A stretch of 64,000 nucleotides of DNA, taken from the NCBI RefSeq assembly GCF_009665255.1, contig NZ_CP035686.1, forward strand, positions 62,001 to 126,000, written 5' to 3'. Within the stretch, counting starts at the first letter, position 1, and every line of letters starts with the position of its first letter. The notes beneath the pieces were generated by a model. That model saw nothing but the letters and a program-made list of their open reading frames with translations, did no database searches and was not told the DNA's origin. The stretch comes from Vibrio metoecus (GTDB lineage: Bacteria; Pseudomonadota; Gammaproteobacteria; Enterobacterales; Vibrionaceae). Positions 54,742-63,474 of the stretch are shown in pieces. The translations under genes and the position numbers were made by a program.

Positions 54742-55323
54742 TTGGTCAACCGAGAGCAAACGAAAGCCAAAGTGTTGGTGGTGTATGCGCACCCCGATCC
54801 ACAACACTCCGTTGCCAATCAGGTGATGATTGAACACATTGCGGATTTAGAGCATGTTTCGATTGTTGACCTCTATGCCACTTACCCCAATTTCTTTATT
54901 GATGTGCACGCTGAGCAGCAACGCTTGCGTGAGCATGATGTGTTGGTGTTGCAACATCCCCTCTATATGTATTCCTGCCCTGCGCTCTTGAAAGAGTGGA
55001 TCGATCGCGTTCTGAGTAAAGGTTTTGCTTTCGGTAAAAATAGTGCGCTGAAAGGTAAACTGTGGCGCAGCGTGATCACCACGGGTGGCAACCACACCGC
55101 TTACGATCAACGCGGTTATAACCGTTATCCGCTGAATGAAATCCTGCAGCCGTTTGAACTCAGTGCCGCTTTGTGTCAGATGAATTGGGTAGAGCCTTTG
55201 GTGCTCTATTGGTCACGCAACATCAGTGATGAAGAGCGTGAGCAGCATGCGCGGCGCTATCGGCAATGGTTACAAGAGATCGCCCACTGGCAAGGAGGGC
55301 TCTATGACGCCACTGACCAGTGA
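54742..55323 (+). CDS. kefG: KefG, ancillary flavodoxin-like subunit of the KefB potassium-efflux system
   Basis: KefG is an NAD(P)H-quinone-oxidoreductase-like flavoprotein required for full activity of KefB. The family segments VLVVYAHPDPQHSVAN, VLQHPLYMYSCPALLKEWIDRVLSKGFAFG and SVITTGGN are clear. Both starts are non-ATG: a TTG at 54742 has GGAG 8 bases upstream and I prefer it; a GTG at 54733 gives three more residues. The gene overlaps kefB by 20 bases. Divergent from yheS, as in E. coli. Confidence 0.88.
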   Translation: MVNREQTKAKVLVVYAHPDPQHSVANQVMIEHIADLEHVSIVDLYATYPNFFIDVHAEQQRLREHDVLVLQHPLYMYSCPALLKEWIDRVLSKGFAFGKNSALKGKLWRSVITTGGNHTAYDQRGYNRYPLNEILQPFELSAALCQMNWVEPLVLYWSRNISDEEREQHARRYRQWLQEIAHWQGGLYDATDQ

Positions 55324-57106
55324 TTTTCTCAGTAGCAGCGTGGTGTTTCTTGCCGCTGCGGTGATTGCTGTGCCTATCGCGCAGCGGGCGGGCTTAGGAA
55401 CCGTATTGGGTTATTTGCTCGCAGGTGTTGCGATTGGTCCATGGGGATTGGGCTTAATCCGCGATGTGGAAGCGATTATGCACTTTGCCGAATTTGGTGT
55501 GGTGCTGCTGCTGTTTTTGATTGGTTTAGAGCTGAACCCGAAAAAATTGTGGAATCTGCGTGGGCCTATTTTAGGTTTGGGTGGTGCGCAGGTAGTGGTG
55601 ACGACCGCTGTGCTGGCCAGCGTAGCACATTTGCTTGGGTTGAGTTGGCAAAGCGCATTAGTGATAGGCATGGGGCTGGCCCTTTCTTCCACCGCGATTG
55701 CCCTGCGTGTCATCGAAGAGCATGAATTGACACGCACTGAGGCCGGGCAATCTGGATTTGCGGTGTTGCTGTTTCAAGATATAGCGGTGATTCCCATGCT
55801 GGCTTTGCTGCCGATCCTCGCAGGTAACAGCAGTGGCGATTGGCTGAGTGCATTGTGGATGATGGGCGGGATCGCAGCTTTATTGCTGGGCGGGCATTTT
55901 TTACTGAACCCACTGTTTCGTTATATCGCGCTGAGCGGAGTGCGCGAACTGTTTACTGTCGCGGCTTTGCTGCTGGTGGTGGGTATCGCGTTGCTGATGC
56001 AGAAGGTTGGTCTTTCGATGGCGCTAGGCACTTTTTTAGCAGGGGTGATCCTCGCAGAAAGCGAGTTTCGCCATGAATTGGAAATTGCTATCGATCCCTT
56101 TAAAGGACTGCTGCTCGGGCTGTTTTTTATTTCGGTCGGTATGGCGGTGGATGTGGGGTTGTTACTCGTCAAGCCGCTGCAGATTATGCTAGCTGTGTTG
56201 GGCTTGGTGATCATCAAAGGGCTGATCTTATATTTGCTGGCTCGGCTTTCCGGCACCGTTGCGAAAGCACGCAGCAAAATGGCGGCGATTTTAAGCCAAG
56301 GGGGGGAATTCGCCTTCGTGATCTTTACTGCCGCCAACACAGAAGGCTTGTTGAACCATGCGCAAGTCTCCTTTTTGTTGGTGGTTGTCAGTTTGTCTAT
56401 GGTTACCACTCCTTTACTACTCAGCGCTCAAAAACACTGGTTTGCCCGCCAACTCAATACTGAAGAAGCCCCTCTCACACCGGATGTAGAAAACAAAGAG
56501 CCGCGTGTCATCATCGTCGGCTTTGGTCGTTTTGGGCAGATTGTCGGCCGCTTGCTGTACGCCAACAAAATCAAAGTGACCATTTTGGAAAGCGATGCCA
56601 GCCAAGTGCGCTTGCTGCGCAAGTATGGTTATAAAGTCTTTTATGGTGATGCGAGTAACCTTGAGTTGCTGCGCGCTGCCGGTATAGAGCAAGCCGAAGC
56701 TCTGGTGATTTGTACCGATGACCCAGAGCAAGTGATCAAAATTGTTGAGCTGTGCCAACACCATTTCCCCAACCTCAAGCTACTGGCGCGTGCTCGCAGC
56801 CGAGTAGAGGCTTATCAATTAATGAGTCTTGGTGTACAAAACTACACCCGAGAAACTTTTTTAAGTGCGCTGGATTTGGGGCGCAAAGCCCTTATCCAAT
56901 TGGGGATGCACCCTTATCAAGCGAAGCGTGCCGAAGAGCATTTTCATCGTCTGGATAAGACCATGCTCAAAGAACTGCTACCGCAACATAATGAAGATAA
57001 ACAACTCGAACTGCGCGCCAAAGAAGCACGCACTGAACTTGAAGAGATTTTCAATCGAGAGATGGATAGTGATCAGCTCTCGCGGCAGTATTGGGAAAAG
57101 GAGTAG
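55304..57106 (+). CDS. kefB: Glutathione-regulated potassium-efflux antiporter KefB
   Basis: KefB exchanges potassium for protons and is held shut by glutathione; electrophile adducts open it and acidify the cytoplasm. The 600 residues hold an N-terminal CPA2 antiporter domain with about 12 helices (1-385) and a C-terminal RCK/TrkA-N domain with nucleotide-binding VIIVGFGRFGQIVGRLL at about 404. AAGGAGG lies just before the ATG at 55304; an open frame reaching 55226 lies inside kefG and is discounted. Length matches E. coli KefB (601). Confidence 0.95.
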   Translation: MTPLTSDFLSSSVVFLAAAVIAVPIAQRAGLGTVLGYLLAGVAIGPWGLGLIRDVEAIMHFAEFGVVLLLFLIGLELNPKKLWNLRGPILGLGGAQVVVTTAVLASVAHLLGLSWQSALVIGMGLALSSTAIALRVIEEHELTRTEAGQSGFAVLLFQDIAVIPMLALLPILAGNSSGDWLSALWMMGGIAALLLGGHFLLNPLFRYIALSGVRELFTVAALLLVVGIALLMQKVGLSMALGTFLAGVILAESEFRHELEIAIDPFKGLLLGLFFISVGMAVDVGLLLVKPLQIMLAVLGLVIIKGLILYLLARLSGTVAKARSKMAAILSQGGEFAFVIFTAANTEGLLNHAQVSFLLVVVSLSMVTTPLLLSAQKHWFARQLNTEEAPLTPDVENKEPRVIIVGFGRFGQIVGRLLYANKIKVTILESDASQVRLLRKYGYKVFYGDASNLELLRAAGIEQAEALVICTDDPEQVIKIVELCQHHFPNLKLLARARSRVEAYQLMSLGVQNYTRETFLSALDLGRKALIQLGMHPYQAKRAEEHFHRLDKTMLKELLPQHNEDKQLELRAKEARTELEEIFNREMDSDQLSRQYWEKE

Positions 57107-57115
57107 TACAATCTC

Positions 57116-57316
57116 GTGAAACAGAAAAAACGTTTTATCGCCGGAGCAACCTGTCCTCAGTGTAAAACGGCAGATACATTGCAATGGTGGATGGAGAACA
57201 GCATCGAACTAGTAGAGTGCGTCGAATGTGGGTTTCATGAACAGCGTAAACCTAAATCCGTTGAGCAGAGTCAGCATGCCAATGAACAGATGATCGGGAT
57301 TTTTAAGCCAGAGTAA
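57116..57316 (+). CDS. yheV: YheV family putative zinc-ribbon protein
   Basis: The 66-residue protein has two CxxC pairs (CPQC and CVEC, separated by 17 residues), the zinc-ribbon arrangement, with WW between. Function unknown; it always sits behind kefB. The start codon is GTG at 57116, because no ATG is available upstream; GGAG lies about 14 bases before it. Only 9 bases after the kefB stop. Confidence 0.85.
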   Translation: MKQKKRFIAGATCPQCKTADTLQWWMENSIELVECVECGFHEQRKPKSVEQSQHANEQMIGIFKPE

Positions 57317-57407
57317 TTGAGTTTCTGCGCATGATCTTCATAATATCGGCAACATTCCTCTCTTGGTTCGTATTTGACGGCGAAGAGACAACCTCCCTGG
57401 AGCAGTT

Positions 57408-58019
57408 ATGAAAATTGAAAAAAACACGGTAGCAAGTCTTGCTTACCAATTGACTATCGAAGATGGCGTGGTAGTGGATCAGTCTACTGTTGATGCGCCA
57501 CTGGATTACCTGCATGGCCACAACAACCTGATCACAGGTCTTGAGCGTGAGCTGGAAGGCAAAGTGGCTGGCGATAAATTCACCGTAACGATCGCACCGG
57601 AAGATGCGTACGGTGAGCACAACGAAGATCTGGTACAACGTGTTCCTGCTGAAGTGTTCCAAGGCGTTGATGAGCTAGAAGTAGGTATGCGTTTCCTAGC
57701 GGATACTGACCAAGGTCCAATCCCAGTTGAAATCACTGAAGTGGATGGTGACGAAGTTGTGGTTGATGGTAACCACATGCTGGCTGGCCAATCACTGACT
57801 TTCACCGTTGAAGTGGTTGCTGTTCGCGCTGCAACAGAAGAAGAAATGGCTCACGGCCATATCCACCAAGGTGGCGGCTGCTGTGGTGGTCATGACCACG
57901 ATCACGACCATGATCATGAAGGCGGTTGTTGTGGTGGCGAAGGCCACGATCACGATCACCATGGTCACGGTAAGAAAGAAGGCGGCTGCTGTGGCGGCGG
58001 CGGTTGTGGTTCTCACTAA
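57408..58019 (+). CDS. slyD: FKBP-type peptidyl-prolyl isomerase and metallochaperone SlyD
   Basis: SlyD has an FKBP domain with an inserted chaperone flap (IF) and a metal-binding tail; it delivers nickel to hydrogenase and aids folding. Residues 1-150 are the FKBP/IF part (VASLAYQLTIEDGVVVDQ; GLERELEGKVAGDKF). Residues 150-203 are repeats of His-Asp, Cys-Cys-Gly-Gly and Gly, unusually rich in CC pairs (four), longer than a simple histidine tail. GGAGC precedes the ATG. A terminator follows. Confidence 0.95.
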   Translation: MKIEKNTVASLAYQLTIEDGVVVDQSTVDAPLDYLHGHNNLITGLERELEGKVAGDKFTVTIAPEDAYGEHNEDLVQRVPAEVFQGVDELEVGMRFLADTDQGPIPVEITEVDGDEVVVDGNHMLAGQSLTFTVEVVAVRAATEEEMAHGHIHQGGGCCGGHDHDHDHDHEGGCCGGEGHDHDHHGHGKKEGGCCGGGGCGSH

Positions 58020-58072
58020 TAGTGAGCCCATCTCGCTAAGTAGTACGTTATTTTCGTAGTACGATAGATTTG

Positions 58073-58107
58073 AAAAGCGCTAACCGCGATCCGGTTAGCG
58101 CTTTTTT
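58073..58107 (+). terminator. Terminator of slyD
   Basis: AAAAGCGCTAACC pairs with GGTTAGCGCTTTT and continues in T. It lies 54 bases past the slyD stop. Confidence 0.9.
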
Positions 58108-58182
58108 ATTGCGAACTTTGGCACTATACGCCCATTCTAAAAACCGAAATAAAACGGTTAACCTTATTGGAGAATACAAGTC

Positions 58183-59163
58183 ATGTCACAGCCTTTTGCG
58201 ATTGCCATTCATGGTGGTGCTGGCACGATTTTTCGCGAGCAGATGAGTGAATCACTGCGTGCGGACATTCTTAACACCTTAGAACAGGCCGTGCGAGCCG
58301 GACATCAATTGTTAACACAAGGTATGGATGCTCTGGATGCGGTCGTTGCTGCGGTGTCGGTATTGGAAGACTCTCCGCTGTTTAATGCTGGCAAAGGATC
58401 GGTACTGACGCACAATGAAATGGTGGAGATGGATGCCTCAGTCATGCATGGTGCAGCGCGTGAAGCGGGCGCGATTGCGGGCGTGCGCCACATCAAAAAT
58501 CCCATTCAACTTGCGCGCGATGTGCTGCGCCATAGTGAGCATGTATTTTTGATCGGTGAAGGGGCTGAGCAGTTTGCCTTCCAGCAAGGTCATGTTTATA
58601 CCGAACAGGATTATTTCTTTACTGAGCGCCGTTATGAACAGCTGCAAAATATGAAGCAGCAAGATCGCTTCGCACTTTCAGAAGCTACCTACCTATCTGG
58701 ATCTGCGGAACAAGAGCCGCAAAGTGAATATCCCGATGATAAGAAATTTGGCACGGTAGGCGCGGTGGCGCTGGATCAACAGGGTAATTTAGCGGCGGCG
58801 ACCAGTACGGGGGGGATCACCAACAAGCGTTTTGGTCGTGTGGGCGACTCGCCAATCATCGGCGCTGGAACGCTAGCTGAAAATGGCAATGTCGCCATTT
58901 CATGTACCGGAATGGGCGAGTACTTCATCCGTTATGCGGTCGCAGGCGATATTGCGGCACGCATGCGTTATCTCAAAGAAGATGTCCATACCGCCTGTGA
59001 AACTGTAGTGCAAGGTGAACTGAAAAGCGTAGGTGGTGAAGGGGGATTAATCGCTATTGATGCGCAGGGCGATCTTCACTTTGCCATGAACAGTTCTGGC
59101 ATGTATCGCGCGGGGATTGATCGCCATGGTCAATTCAGTGTGAAAATTTACGCTGACGAATAA
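58183..59163 (+). CDS. iaaA: Isoaspartyl peptidase / plant-type L-asparaginase
   Basis: An Ntn hydrolase that self-cleaves to expose an N-terminal threonine and then hydrolyses beta-aspartyl dipeptides. The 326-residue precursor has IAIHGGAGTI at the start, FNAGKGSVL, and the cleavage site before Thr191 in KKFGTVGAVALD, giving alpha and beta subunits; AATSTGGITNK and SCTGMGEYFIR follow. In E. coli iaaA is elsewhere (with gsiABCD), so its position between slyD and purA is vibrio-like. No transporter genes adjoin. Confidence 0.94.
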   Translation: MSQPFAIAIHGGAGTIFREQMSESLRADILNTLEQAVRAGHQLLTQGMDALDAVVAAVSVLEDSPLFNAGKGSVLTHNEMVEMDASVMHGAAREAGAIAGVRHIKNPIQLARDVLRHSEHVFLIGEGAEQFAFQQGHVYTEQDYFFTERRYEQLQNMKQQDRFALSEATYLSGSAEQEPQSEYPDDKKFGTVGAVALDQQGNLAAATSTGGITNKRFGRVGDSPIIGAGTLAENGNVAISCTGMGEYFIRYAVAGDIAARMRYLKEDVHTACETVVQGELKSVGGEGGLIAIDAQGDLHFAMNSSGMYRAGIDRHGQFSVKIYADE

Positions 59164-59234
59164 CCTTTTCTTAATAACTGAATGGATTTTCAAAGCCGTT
59201 TTATATGAATTTTTCATGCTTAAAAAATGACTGC

Positions 59235-59267
59235 AAGGATTCAAATTCGGTGCTAGAATCCTTTTTT
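59235..59267 (+). terminator. Hairpin with T-run before purA (iaaA terminator), overlapping the purA promoter
   Basis: AAGGATTC and GAATCCTT form an 8-base stem with a 13-base loop and six T, 23 bases before the purA ATG. The same stretch includes TGCTAGAAT (59250-59258), a fit to an extended -10 box; so terminator and purA promoter seem to overlap. Confidence 0.65.
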
Positions 59268-59290
59268 AACTAGCAATCAGACTTGGAAAG

Positions 59291-60589
59291 ATGGGTAATA
59301 ACGTTGTCGTTCTTGGCACCCAATGGGGTGACGAAGGTAAAGGTAAAATCGTAGACCTTTTAACTGAAGATGCAAAATACGTGGTTCGCTACCAAGGCGG
59401 ACACAACGCAGGTCACACACTAGTAATCGACGGTCAAAAAACCGTTCTCCACTTAATTCCATCCGGTATTCTTCGCAATAACGTGAAATGTATCATCGGT
59501 AACGGTGTAGTACTTTCACCAGAAGCACTGCTTAAAGAAATGTCTGGTCTTGAAGATCGTGGTGTTCCTGTTCGCGAGCGTCTTTTCATTTCTGAAGCTT
59601 GTCCTCTGATCTTGCCATACCACGTTGCTCTTGACCAAGCGCGCGAAGCCGCTCGTGGCAAGAAAGCAATCGGTACTACTGGTCGTGGTATTGGTCCTGC
59701 GTACGAAGATAAAGTTGCTCGTCGTGGTCTGCGTGTTGGCGACCTATTCGATATGGCTTCTTTTGCTGAGAAACTGCAAGAAGTGATGGCATTCCATAAC
59801 TTCCAACTTGAGCACTTCTACAAAGTAGAACCAGTAAGCTACGAAGCGGTACTGGAGCAGGCGAAGGGTTATGCAGAACTCCTGACTTCTATGGTTATTG
59901 ACGTGACCAACGAACTGGATGCAGCGCGTAAGCGTGGCGACAAAATCATGTTCGAAGGTGCGCAAGGTACACTACTAGATATCGACCACGGTACTTACCC
60001 ATATGTAACGTCTTCAAACACCACTGCAGGTGGTGTTGCTGCGGGCTCTGGTTTTGGTCCTCGTCACCTAGGTTACATCCTTGGTATTGCGAAAGCCTAC
60101 TGCACTCGTGTTGGTGCAGGTCCATTCCCAACAGAACTGTTTGACGAAGTGGGCGATCACTTAGGAACTAAAGGCCATGAGTTTGGTGCAACTACAGGTC
60201 GTAAGCGTCGTTGTGGTTGGTTTGATGCTGTGGCAATGCGCCGCGCGATCCAAATCAACTCAGTCACCGGCTTCTGCCTGACCAAACTGGACGTTCTTGA
60301 TGGTCTAAAAGAGATCAAGATCTGTACAGGTTACCAAATGCCTGACGGTTCAATTGCTGAAGTTTCACCAATGGCAGCTGACGCATTTGAAAACGTGACG
60401 CCAATTTTCGAAACTATGCCTGGTTGGTCTGAAACGACTTTCGGTGCAAAAACTCTGGCTGAACTGCCACAGACTGCACTGGATTACATCAAGCGTATCG
60501 AAGAGCTAACTGGTGTTCCGGTAGACATTATTTCTACTGGCCCTGACCGCAACGAAACGATCATCAAAGTTCACCCATTCAGCGCGTGA
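59291..60589 (+). CDS. purA: Adenylosuccinate synthetase
   Basis: PurA joins IMP and aspartate with GTP, first step to AMP. The 432-residue protein starts with the P-loop VLGTQWGDEGKGKIVDLL (about 7-24) with catalytic Asp and His (GHNAGHT), and has GTTGRGIGPAYEDK and TGVPVDIISTGPDR for GTP and base binding. Length equals E. coli PurA (432). Codon use is biased toward highly expressed genes compared with neighbours. It is followed by a strong terminator. Confidence 0.98.
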   Translation: MGNNVVVLGTQWGDEGKGKIVDLLTEDAKYVVRYQGGHNAGHTLVIDGQKTVLHLIPSGILRNNVKCIIGNGVVLSPEALLKEMSGLEDRGVPVRERLFISEACPLILPYHVALDQAREAARGKKAIGTTGRGIGPAYEDKVARRGLRVGDLFDMASFAEKLQEVMAFHNFQLEHFYKVEPVSYEAVLEQAKGYAELLTSMVIDVTNELDAARKRGDKIMFEGAQGTLLDIDHGTYPYVTSSNTTAGGVAAGSGFGPRHLGYILGIAKAYCTRVGAGPFPTELFDEVGDHLGTKGHEFGATTGRKRRCGWFDAVAMRRAIQINSVTGFCLTKLDVLDGLKEIKICTGYQMPDGSIAEVSPMAADAFENVTPIFETMPGWSETTFGAKTLAELPQTALDYIKRIEELTGVPVDIISTGPDRNETIIKVHPFSA

Positions 60590-60609
60590 TCTTGAGATAA
60601 AAAACAGTA

Positions 60610-60637
60610 AGCCGACTCACTGAGTCGGCTTTTTTTT
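60610..60637 (+). terminator. Terminator of purA
   Basis: AGCCGACT and AGTCGGCT pair with a short loop, followed by eight T. It lies 20 bases past the purA stop. Confidence 0.93.
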
Positions 60638-60702
60638 GCCATACTGTTGGTGGTATTTTGTGCGCCTGTGGCAAAAAGTTGCCGCAAAACGATAAACAAG
60701 CC

Positions 60703-60729
60703 TAAAGCGATGGCATGGAATGCCGATAT
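60703..60729 (+). promoter_or_regulatory. Sigma-28 (FliA) promoter of motX
   Basis: TAAAGCGA, 11 bases, GCCGATAT matches the FliA consensus TAAAGTTT-N11-GCCGATAA in the critical TAAAG and GCCGATA parts with the correct spacing. The motX ATG is 68 bases downstream. Flagellar class IV (FliA-dependent) expression of motX is known in V. cholerae. Confidence 0.8.
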
Positions 60730-60797
60730 AGAGAGCGAACCGGGTCAACGTGCAATGCGGCACGTCGTGGCTGCCGGTGTTATGTAAGAGTGCAGGT

Positions 60798-61433
60798 ATG
60801 AAGCTACGAACGGTAGCCGCTTCCTTATTGCTTGCATGGCACTCCTCATACAATCCTGCTTATGCGGTGGATTTAGGAGAGCCAGTGCCTATCTATTCGG
60901 AAGCTGAGCTAATCAAACTGATTGAAGAAAATAAGCATCTTGAGCGCGTAAAAGCCGATAATTGCCAGATCGTGGAAGATATTGTCGCGCGTGCTACGCG
61001 TATCAGTCTGCCCTCGTATGAGTTTCTGTATGGCGATATGCTGGCGTGGGGTGTGTGCGTTGATCAGGATGTTGAGCTTGGCCTCTATTATATGGAGAAT
61101 GCGGCGCATCAAGGTTTGCCTGCGGCATTAGAACAGCTTGGGCGATACTACTCGCGTGGTACGCTAGTTCAACAAGATAAAGAACGGGCGATCCCATATC
61201 TGCGTGAAGCGGCGGCTATGGGCAACTTGAATGCACGCATTCAGTTGGCTGAACTGTTATTGCGTGATTACGGTAGCCCGCTCGATTATGAAGATGCGTA
61301 TCGTTGGTTATATAACTCTGTAACCGCCGATCAGCGTATGCATAATCGCATTGCCCTGCTTCGACAGGGGCTGGAACGCCGCATGCCAGAAAACATCATC
61401 GCGCGAGCCAAACGAAGAGAAACGTTCTGGTAA
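60798..61433 (+). CDS. motX: MotX, T-ring component of the sodium-driven polar flagellar motor
   Basis: MotX forms, with MotY, the periplasmic T ring around the polar flagellum basal body, and places the sodium stator PomAB. The 211-residue protein has a signal peptide (about 1-22, cleaved near AYAVDL) and Sel1-like tetratricopeptide repeats (AHQGLPAALEQLGRYYSRG; AAAMGNLNARIQLAELLL). I start at 60798, where MKLRTVAASLLL gives a proper signal sequence; an open frame reaching 60750 would spoil it. A sigma-28 promoter precedes it. A vibrio insertion between purA and rnr compared with E. coli. Confidence 0.94.
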   Translation: MKLRTVAASLLLAWHSSYNPAYAVDLGEPVPIYSEAELIKLIEENKHLERVKADNCQIVEDIVARATRISLPSYEFLYGDMLAWGVCVDQDVELGLYYMENAAHQGLPAALEQLGRYYSRGTLVQQDKERAIPYLREAAAMGNLNARIQLAELLLRDYGSPLDYEDAYRWLYNSVTADQRMHNRIALLRQGLERRMPENIIARAKRRETFW

Positions 61434-61452
61434 CCGATATTTACCAGAACGT
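61422..61452. repeat. Perfect 12-base inverted repeat across the motX stop
   Basis: ACGTTCTGGTAA (61422-61433, which includes the motX TAA) and TTACCAGAACGT (61441-61452) are exact complements with a 7-base loop. It sits between convergent motX and the sulfatase gene, so it may be the terminator for both, though a T-run is absent. Confidence 0.75.
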
Positions 61453-61462
61453 AGAGCTACCG

Positions 61463-63292
61463 CTAACGTAAAAACTGACGCATTTCCTGCAGTGCTTGCA
61501 TAATTTGCTGACTGGAAATCTGCCGCACCTTCTCTGGTACTAGATCGGCATTTAAGGCCTCCACTCGGCCACTCGGGTAGCTGACCAATATTTCCTTATC
61601 ACTCACCAAAGCATAGTTAAAATAACTGCCGATAATTGTCCATTCCCTCTGCGGACTTGCATGCCAAAGCGGATACCCTAACGTGAATTCATTAAGTGGG
61701 TTTTGAACCCCTAACACGTCTTGCATCAACATGGGTGCCACATCGAGATGGGTAGTTTTATGGGTAAGAACACTCCCTTCCTTCTCTGGAATATAGATAT
61801 ACAGCGGCACATGAATTTGCGCCATGCTGTAGTTGCTGCCATGCCCCCAATAATTTTGCTGATTATCATTAAACTCCTCACCATGGTCAGAAGTGATGAT
61901 CACGATCGTATTGTTCAGTTCATTGAGGGCTTTTAGCTCATTGAGCACTTTACCGATCAATGAATCTGCGTAATAGAGCGCATTGCGATAGCGATTATGA
62001 TACGGCTCTGGGTTAAAGTCGTTATTGAGTTTTATGTGATCTACTCGCTCCCAGTATGGCGTAAATGGCGGCGTCATCGTGGATGGAAAATCTGTCGCAT
62101 GCGCTGAATCGTAAAACAGAAAACCAAAGTAAGGCTGGCTACGATCGCGCTGATTTAAAAAAGTCAGAAAATCTTCAGTGATACGCTCGTCACGCTGTGG
62201 CGAATTGCTCCCAGGTGTGACTGTGCGTAGCTGTGGGATGTTACTGAATATTGTTCGGTCAAACGGTGGGCTATTCAATGGCGCCGAGCCGTAAATGGCG
62301 AACTGATAGTTCAAATCCACGAGAGTTTGCATCAGCAATGGGCGAGTTTGGCTGGTTTGGAACTTCTCCCAATAAGTGGCAGGCAATCCATAAAACAGAC
62401 TAAACAGCCCCGCTTGTGTTGAGTTTCCACCACTCAAGTGATGCGTAAAGCGCGTTGCTTGCTGTCCAAAATTTGCAACGTTTGGAGTCACTTCGCGATT
62501 GGCATCATCAAAACGCCAAGCATCAATGCCAATCACCAAAATGTTAGGGCGCTGTGCGGGGGGCTCGATGCGCAGTGGGCGCAGAGGGTAGTTTAAAGTG
62601 CTACTGGTTGGGGCATGAAAAACCACTTGTTGATTGCGAGCTGTTTGTGCATCGACGACACCCAGTTGATTGAAAAAGCGCTTAGCCGTCAAAGGATAAT
62701 AGAGCGGCCAATAGTAGCTGTAGCTTGGTATTTCGCTGTCATATGTGGCATCTTTCCACGCATGAATCATCTGGCTGCTGATCAGTGCCAGTAGCCACAG
62801 GCTACAGACAGCGCCAATTAAGCGCGGACTTTGGATATGTTGTGCCAGCTTCATGATAAGCCACTGTGCAAAACCAATAACCAGTACGATCAGGCTAGCG
62901 ATAACCAACGTGTACCAAGAAACACTGATCACTTGCTGTCCGCCATGCAGTAGCAGATCCCACACAAAGCCACTTAGATGAAAACGGTACTGCTGATACA
63001 CTTCAATATCGACCATCAACAAAATACTGATGGCCCAAGAAGCTAGAAAAACAATACCATGCAGCAGCCGACTCGGTAGCCAAACCAGAGCGAGTGAACT
63101 GAGCGTGATGGCAAAAGCAAAGAGACCAAACCACCCAAATTGAGTGGTTAAGAGATAACTATACGCCGTTGTGTTGCCTGCGCTGACCTCCATCCATTTC
63201 AGATAAGGTAGACCTAAAAAGCTTAATAAAACGGCATTCAAAATAAAGTGACTAAAAAGCCACTGAATATTCTTTTTTATCATCAATAACAT
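61463..63292 (-). CDS. Inner-membrane sulfatase-fold protein (DUF3413, PbgA/YejM-like)
   Basis: The protein has an N-terminal block of five membrane helices (about 15-180) followed by a periplasmic sulfatase/alkaline-phosphatase-fold domain (about 255-600): RPNILVIGIDAWRFDD, the likely nucleophile threonine in SGGNSTQAGLFSLFYG, YNRYRNALYYADSLIG-like region and ITSDHGEEFND. That plan is the YejM/PbgA plan (cardiolipin binding and LPS homeostasis); some relatives lack activity, but here the threonine and DHGEE are kept. I start at the ATG at 63292, behind GGGGA (609 residues); the TTG at 63331 is less good. Divergent from rnr. Confidence 0.8.
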   Translation of the reverse strand: MLLMIKKNIQWLFSHFILNAVLLSFLGLPYLKWMEVSAGNTTAYSYLLTTQFGWFGLFAFAITLSSLALVWLPSRLLHGIVFLASWAISILLMVDIEVYQQYRFHLSGFVWDLLLHGGQQVISVSWYTLVIASLIVLVIGFAQWLIMKLAQHIQSPRLIGAVCSLWLLALISSQMIHAWKDATYDSEIPSYSYYWPLYYPLTAKRFFNQLGVVDAQTARNQQVVFHAPTSSTLNYPLRPLRIEPPAQRPNILVIGIDAWRFDDANREVTPNVANFGQQATRFTHHLSGGNSTQAGLFSLFYGLPATYWEKFQTSQTRPLLMQTLVDLNYQFAIYGSAPLNSPPFDRTIFSNIPQLRTVTPGSNSPQRDERITEDFLTFLNQRDRSQPYFGFLFYDSAHATDFPSTMTPPFTPYWERVDHIKLNNDFNPEPYHNRYRNALYYADSLIGKVLNELKALNELNNTIVIITSDHGEEFNDNQQNYWGHGSNYSMAQIHVPLYIYIPEKEGSVLTHKTTHLDVAPMLMQDVLGVQNPLNEFTLGYPLWHASPQREWTIIGSYFNYALVSDKEILVSYPSGRVEALNADLVPEKVRQISSQQIMQALQEMRQFLR

Positions 63293-63474
63293 GTGGAATC
63301 CCCGTAGCAAATGGGATTGGTTGGACAGCAAAATCGTTGCAAATAATAACTTAAAAGTTGACTCAAGTCACATTACCTAGAATGATGAACTGGTTCTGTG
63401 CGTTGTCATTAGTTGTTCGTAGTGACAACGCAGTAGGATATAACTAACACCTTCCTAGATAAGCAGGTCTGCCT

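Noticed and set aside
57880..58015. Direct repeats at the slyD end, considered as CRISPR or tandem repeat array
   Set aside because: They encode the metal-binding tail; units are short and there are no spacers.
57808..58059. Possible extra gene in the slyD tail region
   Set aside because: It is an out-of-frame reading of the His/Cys repeat; the methionine- and valine-rich product reflects repeat codons only.
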